A stretch of 30,498 nucleotides of DNA. Origin: an uncultured Planctomycetaceae bacterium. GTDB lineage: Bacteria > Planctomycetota > Planctomycetia > Pirellulales > Thermoguttaceae. Below are positions 22,539 through 30,498 of this stretch, one piece after another (within the stretch, counting starts at the first letter, position 1; each line of letters opens with the position of its first letter). Under the pieces are notes generated by a model. It ran no database searches and was not told where the DNA came from. It was given only the letters and a program-made list of their open reading frames with translations. The translations under genes and the position numbers were made by a program. The stretch spans positions 1 to 30,498 of the forward strand of contig CAMZHY010000004.1 of the NCBI GenBank assembly GCA_947307005.1, given 5' to 3'.

Positions 22539-22746
22539 ACGCGTCCGTTTCACCCGAGATTGACCTAGCGTCGCGTTTCGATTAGAGGTTCCTCAATCGA
22601 GCAGGCGGCGATCATTGGACGGAAACGCCAAAAAATACAATTCGACGGCTCACCCCCGTCGGCGACATACATTTTACGACAAACGACGGAGCCCGCGGTC
22701 TTTTGCCGCGACGGTTCCGTCGATTGACACAACGAGACTAGACGTC

Positions 22747-25641
22747 ATGATTAAGCGCATTCTTTACCGCGTCATTTGCAGTCTTGCGTTCGGGGCGGCG
22801 TTATTGCCCGTATCCGCGCAAGCGTCTTTCGTAAACGTCAATTCGTTAAAGGACGTTGCGAATTGCCGCCAAGCGGCGACCTTCGTCGCTCTCGGCGCGA
22901 ACGAGACTGAAAACGCGGAGCGCGCAAGTCTTGTTCCCGTGCAATTCGGCGGTTTCCGAGAAGGAACGCCGGGCGTCGTCCGTCCTATTCTCGGACTAGG
23001 CTCCGGATCTCGCGCCAACGGTTCCGCGCCCGCGCCTCAATCTCCGCTTGGAATCGCGCGCTTTCGCTCCCGCTCAAACGAAGCGGAATCCAACGCGGCG
23101 CCCGAGACAGGCGTAGCGAATACTCCCGTCGCCGCCGAACAACCGACCATCGTGGCGGAACAGGCGATTCCCGATTCAGATCCCCCTGAGATTCCCGAAC
23201 TTCCGGCGGACGAAGCGGCCCACGCCGCCGACAACCCCGATCAGGGCGAGGCGCCCGACACGTCGTCGGTGCCCGTCCCCGGCACGGGCGCGCCTGAAAA
23301 CAGCGGGGAACTTGACCTGGGCAACGATCACGCCGACGCTCCCGACGCCGCTGTGCAAATTCCAGAGGGAACCGTTTCTGAAGCGGACCAAAAGGCGGCT
23401 GAAATTCGGCAGCCGGCTGCTGAAGAACCCGTCGCCGTTCAAACGACGAACAAAGTTCGTCTTCAGGCCAAAAGATGGAGCTACCCGGACGCGGAAAAAG
23501 CCGTCGCCGATATGACGAACGACCTGCTCGCAAATCTTAAAAACGCGGGCGGAAACGAGCTATACGAACGTTGGCGGTCTTACAACGCAAGCATCCGCCG
23601 ACGCACCAACAGCCTCCAAACAGGCAACGAACTCAATTCCCGCTGCCGTCTTAGGTGGTATGAACGTCTCTATCAGGATCCCTTGCGTTCCGTCGTCGAA
23701 ACGGAAAAAGCGTCGAGTCTTCTCGGACAGTGTTTCTTCGGTTCTAGCGACGACGTCGTCGCAGGCGTTCGTTACGCGAGGTTTCTCACCGACGTCGCGG
23801 TCCGTCAGAATCGAACCGAACGTCGCGCCGCCGCGAACGCGAACGAAGCGCTCGACATGCTCAAGGCGGCTCTTGTCGAAGCGTCGTCCCATCACTCTAA
23901 GGCGCTTGCGCCGATGAACAAAAACGACCTTGAGGCCGTTTCCAAAGAGGCGCATAAAATCTTCTGCGAGCAGGTCAGAAGCGGGCACACCGTCGAAATG
24001 CGCGGTCGCGCGATGTACCTCGTCGACGCGATGGAAAAAATGAATAAGAGCGAAATGTACGAGGCGGGCGAGGCGGTTCTTTCGTTCCTCGATCCTCAAA
24101 CGCTCGACGCGTTGCGTCAGCTTGACTTCGCTTCTCTCGAAAAAGTGCGAATCGGCGACAATCAGGAAGTCGGTCTCGTCTCCTGCGAGGCGGGCGATAT
24201 TCTCATCGGCGACTCTAACAGAACCGTCTGGGATCTCGATAAATACCCGAACGCATGTTGCGTCGTCGATCTTGGCGGAAACGACGTCTACCGCGAAGGA
24301 TCCTGCATTTTGAACCGTCCCCTGCTCGTCGTCGTCGACCTCGGCAAGAGTCCCGACGAATACGTCGGTAAAAACGTCGCGATCCAAGGCGGTTCGATTC
24401 TCGGCGTCTCGGTTTGGTACGACGACGGCGGAAACGACTCCTATCTTGCGAAAGACGTCTGCCAAGGTTCGACGATCGGAGGGTTCGCGGCCCTTGTCAA
24501 CGAAGAAGGAGACGACCGATATCTAGGTTTCCTTCGCGAACAAGGCGTCGCGATTTGCGGCTTTGGCGTTCTAATTGATCGCGCCGGCAACGACGACTAT
24601 CGCGGCGCGCTCTTCGCGCAAGGCGTCGGCGGACCCGGCGGTTTCGGCGCGATCGCCGACCGCGACGGACGCGACCATTACTACGTCGGCGGATATTATT
24701 TCGACTCGTACCCCGAGCATCCCGGTTACGACGGGTGGGGTCAGGGAGTCGGCGCGGGCATTCGCCGCGTCGCTTGCGGCGGAATTGGCGTTCTGCTCGA
24801 CGGCGGCGGCGACGACGCGTACGAGTACGACTACTTCGGACACGGCGGCGGATATTGGATGGGAATCGGCATAGCGCGCGACTTCGGCGGAAACGACGTC
24901 CGCTATGCTGCGACGTCGACGATGTACGACGGCTCGCCGCGTCGAGAACGAAGATGGCAGCGTTTCGGCGCCGGTTTCGGTTGCCACTATGCGAACGGCT
25001 ACCTTTTCGACGACGAAGGAAACGACGTTTACGGCGGCACGATCATGGGCGTCGGCATGGGGTGGGACCTTGGCGCGGGCTTCCTTGTCGATTTCCAAGG
25101 GGACGACACGTTTGAGGCAAACGGCGGTTTGACGCAGGGTTGCGGCGCGGAAGGCAGCATCGGCGTCATTATGAATTATCGCGGCGACGACGCTTACAAC
25201 AGTTCCTACGTCGGGTATTCGAACAACCAACTGACGTATCACTCGCCGTCGAACTGCGGTTCTAACTTTAGCTTCGTCATCGACCATGGCGGGCAAGACG
25301 CCTACGGCGGAACAGACAGCTATCGTCAGTCGATCCGCAACAACATGGTCACGCGACGCGGCAACATCACGGGCATGATCGTCGATCGACCGGCGCCTGA
25401 AGAAGACAAGAGCGCCGCGGTCGCTAAATCAGGCAAGCGCGACTCGGTTACGCTCGCCAGCGGCTACAACGTCAAGCCGTCGTCCATAAAGACGATGGTC
25501 GCCGCGCCTCCTCTCTACGACACGACGCCTCACGCCACGTCCAGCGGTCCGAACGCGTTCAATCCCTCGGCGACCGACGGTTTCGGCGACGGCGGCGGCG
25601 GGCTTTTCCGAGGCGGGCTCTTCGGCGGACGAATGCTCTAA
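22747..25641 (+). CDS. Secreted protein with GxDxY repeats, unknown function
   Basis: A 964-residue exported protein. ATG 22747 gives a clean signal peptide (IKRILYRVICSLAFGAALLPVSAQA, cleavage ~26). The frame opens at TTG 22615, but that would bury the signal under 44 extra residues. Layout: Pro/Glu/Ala-rich linker (~60-235); helical domain (~240-480, includes ELYERWRSYNASIRRR); then a repeat region (~505-855) with about eleven short motifs G-(N/D/R/Q)-D-x-(Y/F/R), for example GGNDVY, EGDDRY, AGNDDY, GGDDAY, RGDDAY, GGQDAY. Motifs are 25-50 residues apart and embedded in Gly-rich strands such as GFGVLIDRAGNDDYRGALFAQGVG. They recall calcium-binding RTX nonapeptides and may form a Gly-rich beta-solenoid. 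The tail is Gly/Phe-rich and ends FGGRML. No strong ribosome-binding site. Family not recognised. Confidence 0.72.
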   Translation: MIKRILYRVICSLAFGAALLPVSAQASFVNVNSLKDVANCRQAATFVALGANETENAERASLVPVQFGGFREGTPGVVRPILGLGSGSRANGSAPAPQSPLGIARFRSRSNEAESNAAPETGVANTPVAAEQPTIVAEQAIPDSDPPEIPELPADEAAHAADNPDQGEAPDTSSVPVPGTGAPENSGELDLGNDHADAPDAAVQIPEGTVSEADQKAAEIRQPAAEEPVAVQTTNKVRLQAKRWSYPDAEKAVADMTNDLLANLKNAGGNELYERWRSYNASIRRRTNSLQTGNELNSRCRLRWYERLYQDPLRSVVETEKASSLLGQCFFGSSDDVVAGVRYARFLTDVAVRQNRTERRAAANANEALDMLKAALVEASSHHSKALAPMNKNDLEAVSKEAHKIFCEQVRSGHTVEMRGRAMYLVDAMEKMNKSEMYEAGEAVLSFLDPQTLDALRQLDFASLEKVRIGDNQEVGLVSCEAGDILIGDSNRTVWDLDKYPNACCVVDLGGNDVYREGSCILNRPLLVVVDLGKSPDEYVGKNVAIQGGSILGVSVWYDDGGNDSYLAKDVCQGSTIGGFAALVNEEGDDRYLGFLREQGVAICGFGVLIDRAGNDDYRGALFAQGVGGPGGFGAIADRDGRDHYYVGGYYFDSYPEHPGYDGWGQGVGAGIRRVACGGIGVLLDGGGDDAYEYDYFGHGGGYWMGIGIARDFGGNDVRYAATSTMYDGSPRRERRWQRFGAGFGCHYANGYLFDDEGNDVYGGTIMGVGMGWDLGAGFLVDFQGDDTFEANGGLTQGCGAEGSIGVIMNYRGDDAYNSSYVGYSNNQLTYHSPSNCGSNFSFVIDHGGQDAYGGTDSYRQSIRNNMVTRRGNITGMIVDRPAPEEDKSAAVAKSGKRDSVTLASGYNVKPSSIKTMVAAPPLYDTTPHATSSGPNAFNPSATDGFGDGGGGLFRGGLFGGRML

Positions 25642-25675
25642 AATCCAACGCGTTTTATCCGACGCGAAACAACAG

Positions 25676-25707
25676 CGGCGCCCTCGTTAAAGAGGACGCC
25701 GTTTTTT
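25676..25707 (+). terminator. Terminator after the GDDxY protein
   Basis: CGGCG-C-CCTC (25676-25685) pairs with GAGG-A-CGCCG (25692-25701), with one C/A mismatch and a GTTAAA loop, then TTTTTT. Confidence 0.87.
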
Positions 25708-25764
25708 CGTCCTAAACGTACAAAAGCCCCGTGTTTTCTCGTTTCTCGCCTTGACGCCGCCCCT

Positions 25765-25792
25765 TTGAAACGGAATACTTGCGCTATATAAT
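25765..25792 (+). promoter_or_regulatory. Promoter for proS
   Basis: TTGAAA (25765-25770), 16 nt, perfect TATAAT (25787-25792). The predicted start at ~25799 falls inside a hairpin GCGGCGT/ACGCCGC (25796-25802 with 25812-25818). No T-box signature is present. Confidence 0.75.
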
Positions 25793-25875
25793 AATGCGGC
25801 GTTGTTTAGCGACGCCGCGTCGCGCCGAGCGTCTTCGGCGCCGATATTTTGTTTGTTATTAAGAGAGATTTCGCC

Positions 25876-27642
25876 ATGAAATGGTCGCAAACGTTAATTC
25901 CTACGATGAAAGAAACCCCAAACGGGGCGGAAATTCCGAGCCATATTTTTATGCTGCGCGCCGGCATGATTTCGCAGGTTATGGCGGGCGCTTACGCTTA
26001 CCTGCCTCTCGGATGGCGGTCTCTTCAGAAGGCGATTAACATCGTTCGCGACGAAATGAATAAGTCGGGCGCGGTCGAGCTCTTCATGACGGCGCTCGCG
26101 CCTCAGTCGCTTTACGAGCAAACGAACCGCGTCGAGGCGTTCGGAAACGTCCTGATTAAATCGACGCTCGTTCGCGGCGGCGCGAAAACGCCCGTCGTCT
26201 TCTGCCCCACGCACGAAGAAGAAATTACGAGCATTGTTTCTCAGTACGTGTCCAGCTATCGTCAGCTGCCCCTTGTCCTCTATCAGATTCAGACGAAATT
26301 CCGAAACGAGGAGCGTCCGAAGTTCGGCGTCCTGCGCACCAGCGAATTCACCATGAAGGACGCCTACAGTTTCCATACCGACCTTGAATCGCTCAACGCG
26401 ACGTATCGGAAGATGTACGACGCCTACTGCAAAATTTTCACGCGGTGCGGCGTTCCTTATCTGCCGGTGGAGGCGGAATCCGGCCCGATCGGAGGAGACG
26501 CGTCCCACGAATTCATGATCCCGTCGGAAAACGGCGAAGACGACGTCGTCTATTGTCCCGAGTGTCATTACGCGGCGAACGTTGAAAAAGCGGAAATCGG
26601 CGAGAAAGAATACGCGCGTCCCGCCGACGCCGTTCTCAAGGACGTCGCCGAACTCGCCACGCCCGGCGCGCACACGATCGACCAAGTCTGCGCGTTCCTC
26701 AAGGCGAAGCCTAAGAAAGTCGTCAAGACGCTGATTTACTGCGTCGACGACGCGCCCGTCGCCGTTCTCGTTCGCGGCGATTGCGACGTCAACGAAAACA
26801 AGCTCAAGCGTCTCCTCGGCGTCGCGAAGGTCGAACTCGCCGACGAAAAGACGATCGAACGCGTCACAGGCGCGCCCGTCGGATTCGCGGGTCCCGTCGG
26901 ACTCAAGGAGAAGGTCAAAATCGTCGCCGACCCGACGATTAAAGAGATGGTCAACTTCATCGTCGGCGCCAATAAGGCGGAAGCGCACCTCGTCAACGTC
27001 AACGTCGATCGCGATTTTACCGTCGATCTCTACGGCGACGTTAGAAACGCGATTCTCGGCGACCTCTGTCCGCGCTGCGGCAAGCCGATCACGATGAAGA
27101 ACGCAATCGAAGTCGGACACGTCTTTAAGCTCGGAACGAAGTATTCCGAAGCGCTTAACGCGAAGTATCTCGACGAGAACGGCGCGCTGCAAACGATCAT
27201 TATGGGCTGCTACGGCATTGGCGTCAGCCGCATCATCGCGGGCTGCGCGGAGACGAGCCACGACGACTCCGGCATAATCTGGCCCGTCGCGCTCGCGCCG
27301 TACGAAGTCTGCGTCTGCCCCGTCAAAGCGACGGACGAAGCGGCGATGGCGGCGGCGGAAAAAATCGTCGCCGATCTTGAAGCGGCGGGCGTCGACGCGA
27401 TTCTCGACGATCGCGACGAACGTCCCGGCGTGAAATTCAAGGACGCCGACCTCGTCGGGTTCCCCGTTCGCGTCACGATCGGCAAGAGCCTCGCCGACGG
27501 CAACGTCGAAGTCAAATGGCGCTGGGACTCCGAAGCGACGCTCGTCGCCGTCGACGAAGTCGCCAAGACGCTGGCGGCGCAACTTGAAGACGAGCGAAAA
27601 ACCAACGCCCGCTTCTACGCCGCGAAAAAGAACGGAAAATGA
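25876..27642 (+). CDS. proS: Proline--tRNA ligase, bacterial (editing) type
   Basis: A 588-residue class II synthetase that charges tRNA-Pro. ATG 25876 (MKWSQTLIPTMKETP) matches the family N-terminus, with AGAGAGA upstream; the open frame to TTG 25849 adds nothing. Motif 1 region GWRSLQKAINIVRDEM (46-61), THEEE (112-116), motif 2 FRNEERPKFGVLRTSEFTMKDAYSF (142-166) and motif 3 GCYGIGVSRI (444-453). Between motifs 2 and 3 lies the INS/YbaK-like editing insertion (~255-400) that hydrolyses Ala-tRNA-Pro, including KKVVKTLIY. Two Cys pairs flank it (C227/C230 and C398/C401) and could form a zinc site, which E. coli ProS lacks. alaS follows 97 nt later on the same strand. Confidence 0.97.
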   Translation: MKWSQTLIPTMKETPNGAEIPSHIFMLRAGMISQVMAGAYAYLPLGWRSLQKAINIVRDEMNKSGAVELFMTALAPQSLYEQTNRVEAFGNVLIKSTLVRGGAKTPVVFCPTHEEEITSIVSQYVSSYRQLPLVLYQIQTKFRNEERPKFGVLRTSEFTMKDAYSFHTDLESLNATYRKMYDAYCKIFTRCGVPYLPVEAESGPIGGDASHEFMIPSENGEDDVVYCPECHYAANVEKAEIGEKEYARPADAVLKDVAELATPGAHTIDQVCAFLKAKPKKVVKTLIYCVDDAPVAVLVRGDCDVNENKLKRLLGVAKVELADEKTIERVTGAPVGFAGPVGLKEKVKIVADPTIKEMVNFIVGANKAEAHLVNVNVDRDFTVDLYGDVRNAILGDLCPRCGKPITMKNAIEVGHVFKLGTKYSEALNAKYLDENGALQTIIMGCYGIGVSRIIAGCAETSHDDSGIIWPVALAPYEVCVCPVKATDEAAMAAAEKIVADLEAAGVDAILDDRDERPGVKFKDADLVGFPVRVTIGKSLADGNVEVKWRWDSEATLVAVDEVAKTLAAQLEDERKTNARFYAAKKNGK

Positions 27643-27682
27643 GACCGTCTCCCCGGCGATCTACTTCCTGCTTACGCGATCG

Positions 27683-27712
27683 TTGACGTCTTTCAGACGC
27701 CCCCCGCATACT
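27683..27712 (+). promoter_or_regulatory. Possible promoter for alaS
   Basis: TTGACG (27683-27688), 18 nt, CATACT (27707-27712). It would give a leader of only ~20 nt, with no Shine-Dalgarno site before ATG 27740. Read-through from proS is the alternative. Confidence 0.4.
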
Positions 27713-27739
27713 ACAAACACTCGCTTTAGCACACCCACT

Positions 27740-30364
27740 ATGTTTACCACAAACGAAATTCGTGAAAAATATCTGACGTTCTTTGAATCCAAAGGCTGCG
27801 TTCGTCGTCCGAGCGACGTGCTCGTGCCCTATTGGGACCCCTCCGTGCTCTTCACGCCGGCGGGAATGAACCAGTTTAAAGACCATTTCCTCGGACGGTG
27901 CAAACTCGACTTCACGCGCGCCACGACGTGTCAAAAATGTCTGCGAACCGGCGACATCGACAACGTCGGACGCACCGCGTTCCACCATACGTTCTTCGAA
28001 ATGCTCGGCAACTTCAGCTTCGGCGATTACTTCAAGCGCGAAGCGATTCACTGGGCGTGGGAATTCTTGACCAGCAAGGAATGGCTGGCGATCGATCCCG
28101 CGATGCTTTCCGCGACCGTCTATAAGGACGACCACGAAGCGGCGAAAATCTGGCTCGAAGAAATCAAACTCCCCGCCGAAAAACTTCAGTACCTCGACGA
28201 AGACGAAAACTTCTGGCCCGCCTCCGCGCCGAGTCAAGGCCCCGACGGCGTCTGCGGGCCCTGTTCGGAAATCTATCACAAGACGCCTCAGGGCGAGGTT
28301 GAAATCTGGAACCTCGTCTTTACGCAGTTCAACCGCGTCGGCAATCCGCCCGACAACCTCAGACCGCTCCCGAGCAAGAACATCGACACGGGCATGGGGC
28401 TGGAGCGCGTCACGTCGGTCTTACAAGGCGTCGAAACGAACTTCCACATCGATTCTCTTCGTCCTCTCGTCGACGCGGCGGCGGAAGTCTGTTCCGTGAA
28501 ATACGACGACGTCGATCTAACGAACGAAAACGGTCGCCGTCTGCGCCGCATCGCGGACCATATTCGCGCCTGCACGTTCGCGATCCACGAGAACGTCTAC
28601 CCCGGTCCGAAAGAGGAAAAATACGTTATTCGTCGACTGCTCCGTCGCGCCGTGCTCGACGGCGTCCAGATGGGCATGAAGAAGCCGTTCCTCTATCATC
28701 TCGTTCCCGTCGTCGCCGACCTCATGAAGGTTCCCTATCCGGAACTTCAAGAGACCGTTGAGCGCGTCCAAGGCGTTATTTCGGCGGAGGAAGACCGTTT
28801 CATGAGCAATATCGACGGCGGTCTGCGGCGACTCGACCACGTCTTTAAGACGATGGAAGAAGAGAAACGCGCGACCGTCGCCGGCGCCGACGCGTTTGAA
28901 ATGTATCAAACCTACGGGTTCCCGCCGGAACTCTTCGAAACGCTCGCGGGCGAAAAGAACTACGGTTTCGACTGGGAAGGGTTCGGAAAAGAGATGGAAC
29001 GCCACGGAGAGCTTTCCGGTCTGGCGGAAAAGAACCTGCTCTTTAAGCGCGACCCGCTCGAAGGAATCAAGAAGACGAACAATCCCCCCGAATTCCTCGG
29101 GTACCAAACGACGGAAACCGCCGACGCGAAAGTCTTGGCGATTCTCGACGGCGACAAACTCGTCGAATCCGCGCAAGCGGACGCGACGAAGCGGTTGCGC
29201 GTCGTTTTGAACAAAACTCCGTTCTACGGCGAAAAGGGCGGTCAGGTTGGCGACTCCAGCGTTATCACGAGCGGCGACGCCGTCTTCAACGTCGAGACGT
29301 CGCAGTATGACGGCGAGTTCATTGTTCACGTCGGAACGCTCGCAGCCGGTTCTCTCGAGGTCGGCGCGACGGCGACCGCGACGGTCGACGCGAAACGCCG
29401 CGCCGCAATCGCGCGCGCGCACACAGCGACTCACCTGCTCCACGCCGCGCTCCGCGCGAGACTCGGCGAACACGCGAACCAGCAGGGTTCAAAGGTCGAA
29501 GCCGACGCGCTCCGTTTCGACTTCACGCACCACAAAGGACTCGATCGCGAGACCCTCGTTCTCCTCGAACAGGACGTCAACGCGATGATTCTTGAAGCGT
29601 TCCCCGTCTCCTGCGACGAAATGCGCAAGGAAGAAGCGAGCAAACTCGGCGCGATGATGCTCTTCGGCGAGAAATATCCCGACGTCGTTCGCGTCGTGAA
29701 GATGGGTCCGTCCCTCGAATTCTGCGGCGGCACGCACCTTAAGAACGTCGCGCAGGTTGGATTCTGCAAGATCGTCTCGGAAGAAAGCGTCAGCGCCGGC
29801 ACTCGCCGCATCACGGCGTATACGGGATTCGAAGCGCTCAAGAAGATTCAGGAAGCGGACGCGGTCGAAACGGAACTCGCCGCAGCGCTGCGCGTTCCGG
29901 CGACGGAAATTGTAACGCGCGTCGAAACGCTCGCCGCGACAAACAAGAAGCTCCGTAAAGAACTCGACGCGGCGACGAAGAAAGACGTCGTCTCCGTCGA
30001 CGAACTCCTTAAGAACGCGGAGAAAGTCGCCGGCGTCGATTTCGTGACGCTGACGATCCAAGACGCCGACGCAAACGCGCTGCGCGAAGCGATCGACCTG
30101 ATTCGTCGCAAATCGGAAAACGCCGCGATTCTCTTTGCCAACGTCGATTCCGAAGCGAAGAAAGTCTCGCTCATCGCCGCCATGACGCGCAACCTCGTCG
30201 AGCGTAAACTCAGCGCGGTCGAACTCGTCAAAGCGGTTTCGTCCCATATCCAAGGGGGCGGCGGCGGACGTCCCGACATGGCGCAGGCGGGCGGCAAGAA
30301 GCCCGAAGGCGTCCCCGCGGCGTTTGAAGCGGCGAAGAAATTCCTCGAAGAAAAGCTCGCGTAA
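27740..30364 (+). CDS. alaS: Alanine--tRNA ligase
   Basis: An 874-residue class II synthetase that charges tRNA-Ala. ATG 27740 (MFTTNEIREKYLTFFESKGC) fits the conserved N-terminus exactly; the frame upstream runs back into proS and is not coding. The catalytic domain (~1-440) includes FTPAGMNQFKDHFLG, FHHTFFEMLGNFSFGDYFK and GLERVTSVLQG. The editing domain carries the zinc and catalytic set H561-x3-H565 (HTATH) and C662-x3-H666 (CGGTH). The C-Ala domain ends with QGGGGGRPDMAQAGGKKPEG (~837-856). There is no clear ribosome-binding site. proS and alaS in tandem suggest coordinated expression. A perfect bidirectional terminator lies 50 nt downstream. Confidence 0.98.
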   Translation: MFTTNEIREKYLTFFESKGCVRRPSDVLVPYWDPSVLFTPAGMNQFKDHFLGRCKLDFTRATTCQKCLRTGDIDNVGRTAFHHTFFEMLGNFSFGDYFKREAIHWAWEFLTSKEWLAIDPAMLSATVYKDDHEAAKIWLEEIKLPAEKLQYLDEDENFWPASAPSQGPDGVCGPCSEIYHKTPQGEVEIWNLVFTQFNRVGNPPDNLRPLPSKNIDTGMGLERVTSVLQGVETNFHIDSLRPLVDAAAEVCSVKYDDVDLTNENGRRLRRIADHIRACTFAIHENVYPGPKEEKYVIRRLLRRAVLDGVQMGMKKPFLYHLVPVVADLMKVPYPELQETVERVQGVISAEEDRFMSNIDGGLRRLDHVFKTMEEEKRATVAGADAFEMYQTYGFPPELFETLAGEKNYGFDWEGFGKEMERHGELSGLAEKNLLFKRDPLEGIKKTNNPPEFLGYQTTETADAKVLAILDGDKLVESAQADATKRLRVVLNKTPFYGEKGGQVGDSSVITSGDAVFNVETSQYDGEFIVHVGTLAAGSLEVGATATATVDAKRRAAIARAHTATHLLHAALRARLGEHANQQGSKVEADALRFDFTHHKGLDRETLVLLEQDVNAMILEAFPVSCDEMRKEEASKLGAMMLFGEKYPDVVRVVKMGPSLEFCGGTHLKNVAQVGFCKIVSEESVSAGTRRITAYTGFEALKKIQEADAVETELAAALRVPATEIVTRVETLAATNKKLRKELDAATKKDVVSVDELLKNAEKVAGVDFVTLTIQDADANALREAIDLIRRKSENAAILFANVDSEAKKVSLIAAMTRNLVERKLSAVELVKAVSSHIQGGGGGRPDMAQAGGKKPEGVPAAFEAAKKFLEEKLA

Positions 30365-30413
30365 CGCGCTTTCGCGCCGCGCGAAGTATCGCGAGCGACA
30401 GATTGAACATGGT

Positions 30414-30455
30414 AAAAAAAGACCGACGCTCCAATCAAAGCGTCGGTCTTTTTTT
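30414..30455. terminator. Bidirectional terminator after alaS
   Basis: GACCGACGCT (30421-30430) pairs with AGCGTCGGTC (30439-30448), with A7 before and T7 after, so it can act on either strand. Confidence 0.92.
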
Positions 30456-30498
30456 AACGTCGCGTCCGTTCGCGTCGCGTCTCATTGAATAATGACGC

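Noticed and set aside
22724..22746. TTGACA as a -35 element just before ATG 22747
   Set aside because: At 17-nt spacing the -10 would be ATGATT, overlapping the start codon, so it is a chance match.
25894..27582. 562-codon minus-strand ORF opposite proS
   Set aside because: Composition is a mirror of proS codon bias (Asp/Val/Arg/Phe-rich), with no motif and no ribosome site; proS is unmistakable on the other strand.

Overview
The window looks like chromosome from a member of the Planctomycetota. This is inferred from gene content. Ordinary housekeeping genes (uvrB, panD, bL33, proS, alaS, tRNA-Ile) sit among families I associate with planctomycetes: a DUF1598-type secreted protein, a membrane-anchored squalene-cyclase-fold protein, and a J-like/MshEN/two-TM protein. 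GC is moderate to high. Coding sequence is strongly biased to GAC/GTC/CGN codons, which leaves very long stop-free antisense frames such as one of about 560 codons opposite proS. I see no phage, IS, CRISPR or recombinase gene, so this is chromosomal backbone with lineage-specific envelope genes rather than a mobile island.

Layout. 1-1774: a T-rich low-complexity tract, then the C-terminal half of an RND efflux pump that ends at a strong terminator. 1780-5512: a promoter, a 1163-aa FAD/Fe-S oxidoreductase and tRNA-Ile(GAT) with its own promoter and terminator. 5626-10310 (+): a Gfo/Idh/MocA oxidoreductase, uvrB, a cobalamin-binding corrinoid protein, and a GNAT whose start overlaps the corrinoid stop by 4 nt. 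10381-13110 (-): panD, an SDR and a UDP-glucuronate epimerase-like protein with a long lysine-rich N-terminal tail, forming one operon. 13228-14513 (+): a single J-like/MshEN/TM gene. 14552-18297 (-): a three-gene membrane operon (squalene-cyclase-fold protein, zinc-ribbon/CD225-like protein, tail-anchored protein). 18504-18862: rpmG, absent from long-ORF predictions because it is only 55 aa. 19006-19921: a structured leader and a lipoprotein. 19922-20340: noncoding but structured. 20341-22167 (-): a DUF1598-type secreted protein with a poly-Asn tract. 22510-25707 (+): a 964-aa secreted protein with about eleven G-(N/D)-D-x-Y repeats. 25765-30455 (+): proS then alaS, closed by a terminator.

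Regulation is legible. Several genes have TTGnnn-16/17-TAnAAT promoters, and most units end in perfect hairpins with T-runs. Shine-Dalgarno sites fixed many starts, but alaS, the GDDxY gene and the tail-anchored gene lack a clear one.

The best candidates for undescribed biology are the three-gene membrane operon, the GDDxY-repeat secreted protein, the histone-H1-like tail on a nucleotide-sugar epimerase, the orphan corrinoid protein coupled to a GNAT, and the structured leader and intergenic RNA between 19006 and 20250. I found no single clear novel defence or mobile system.
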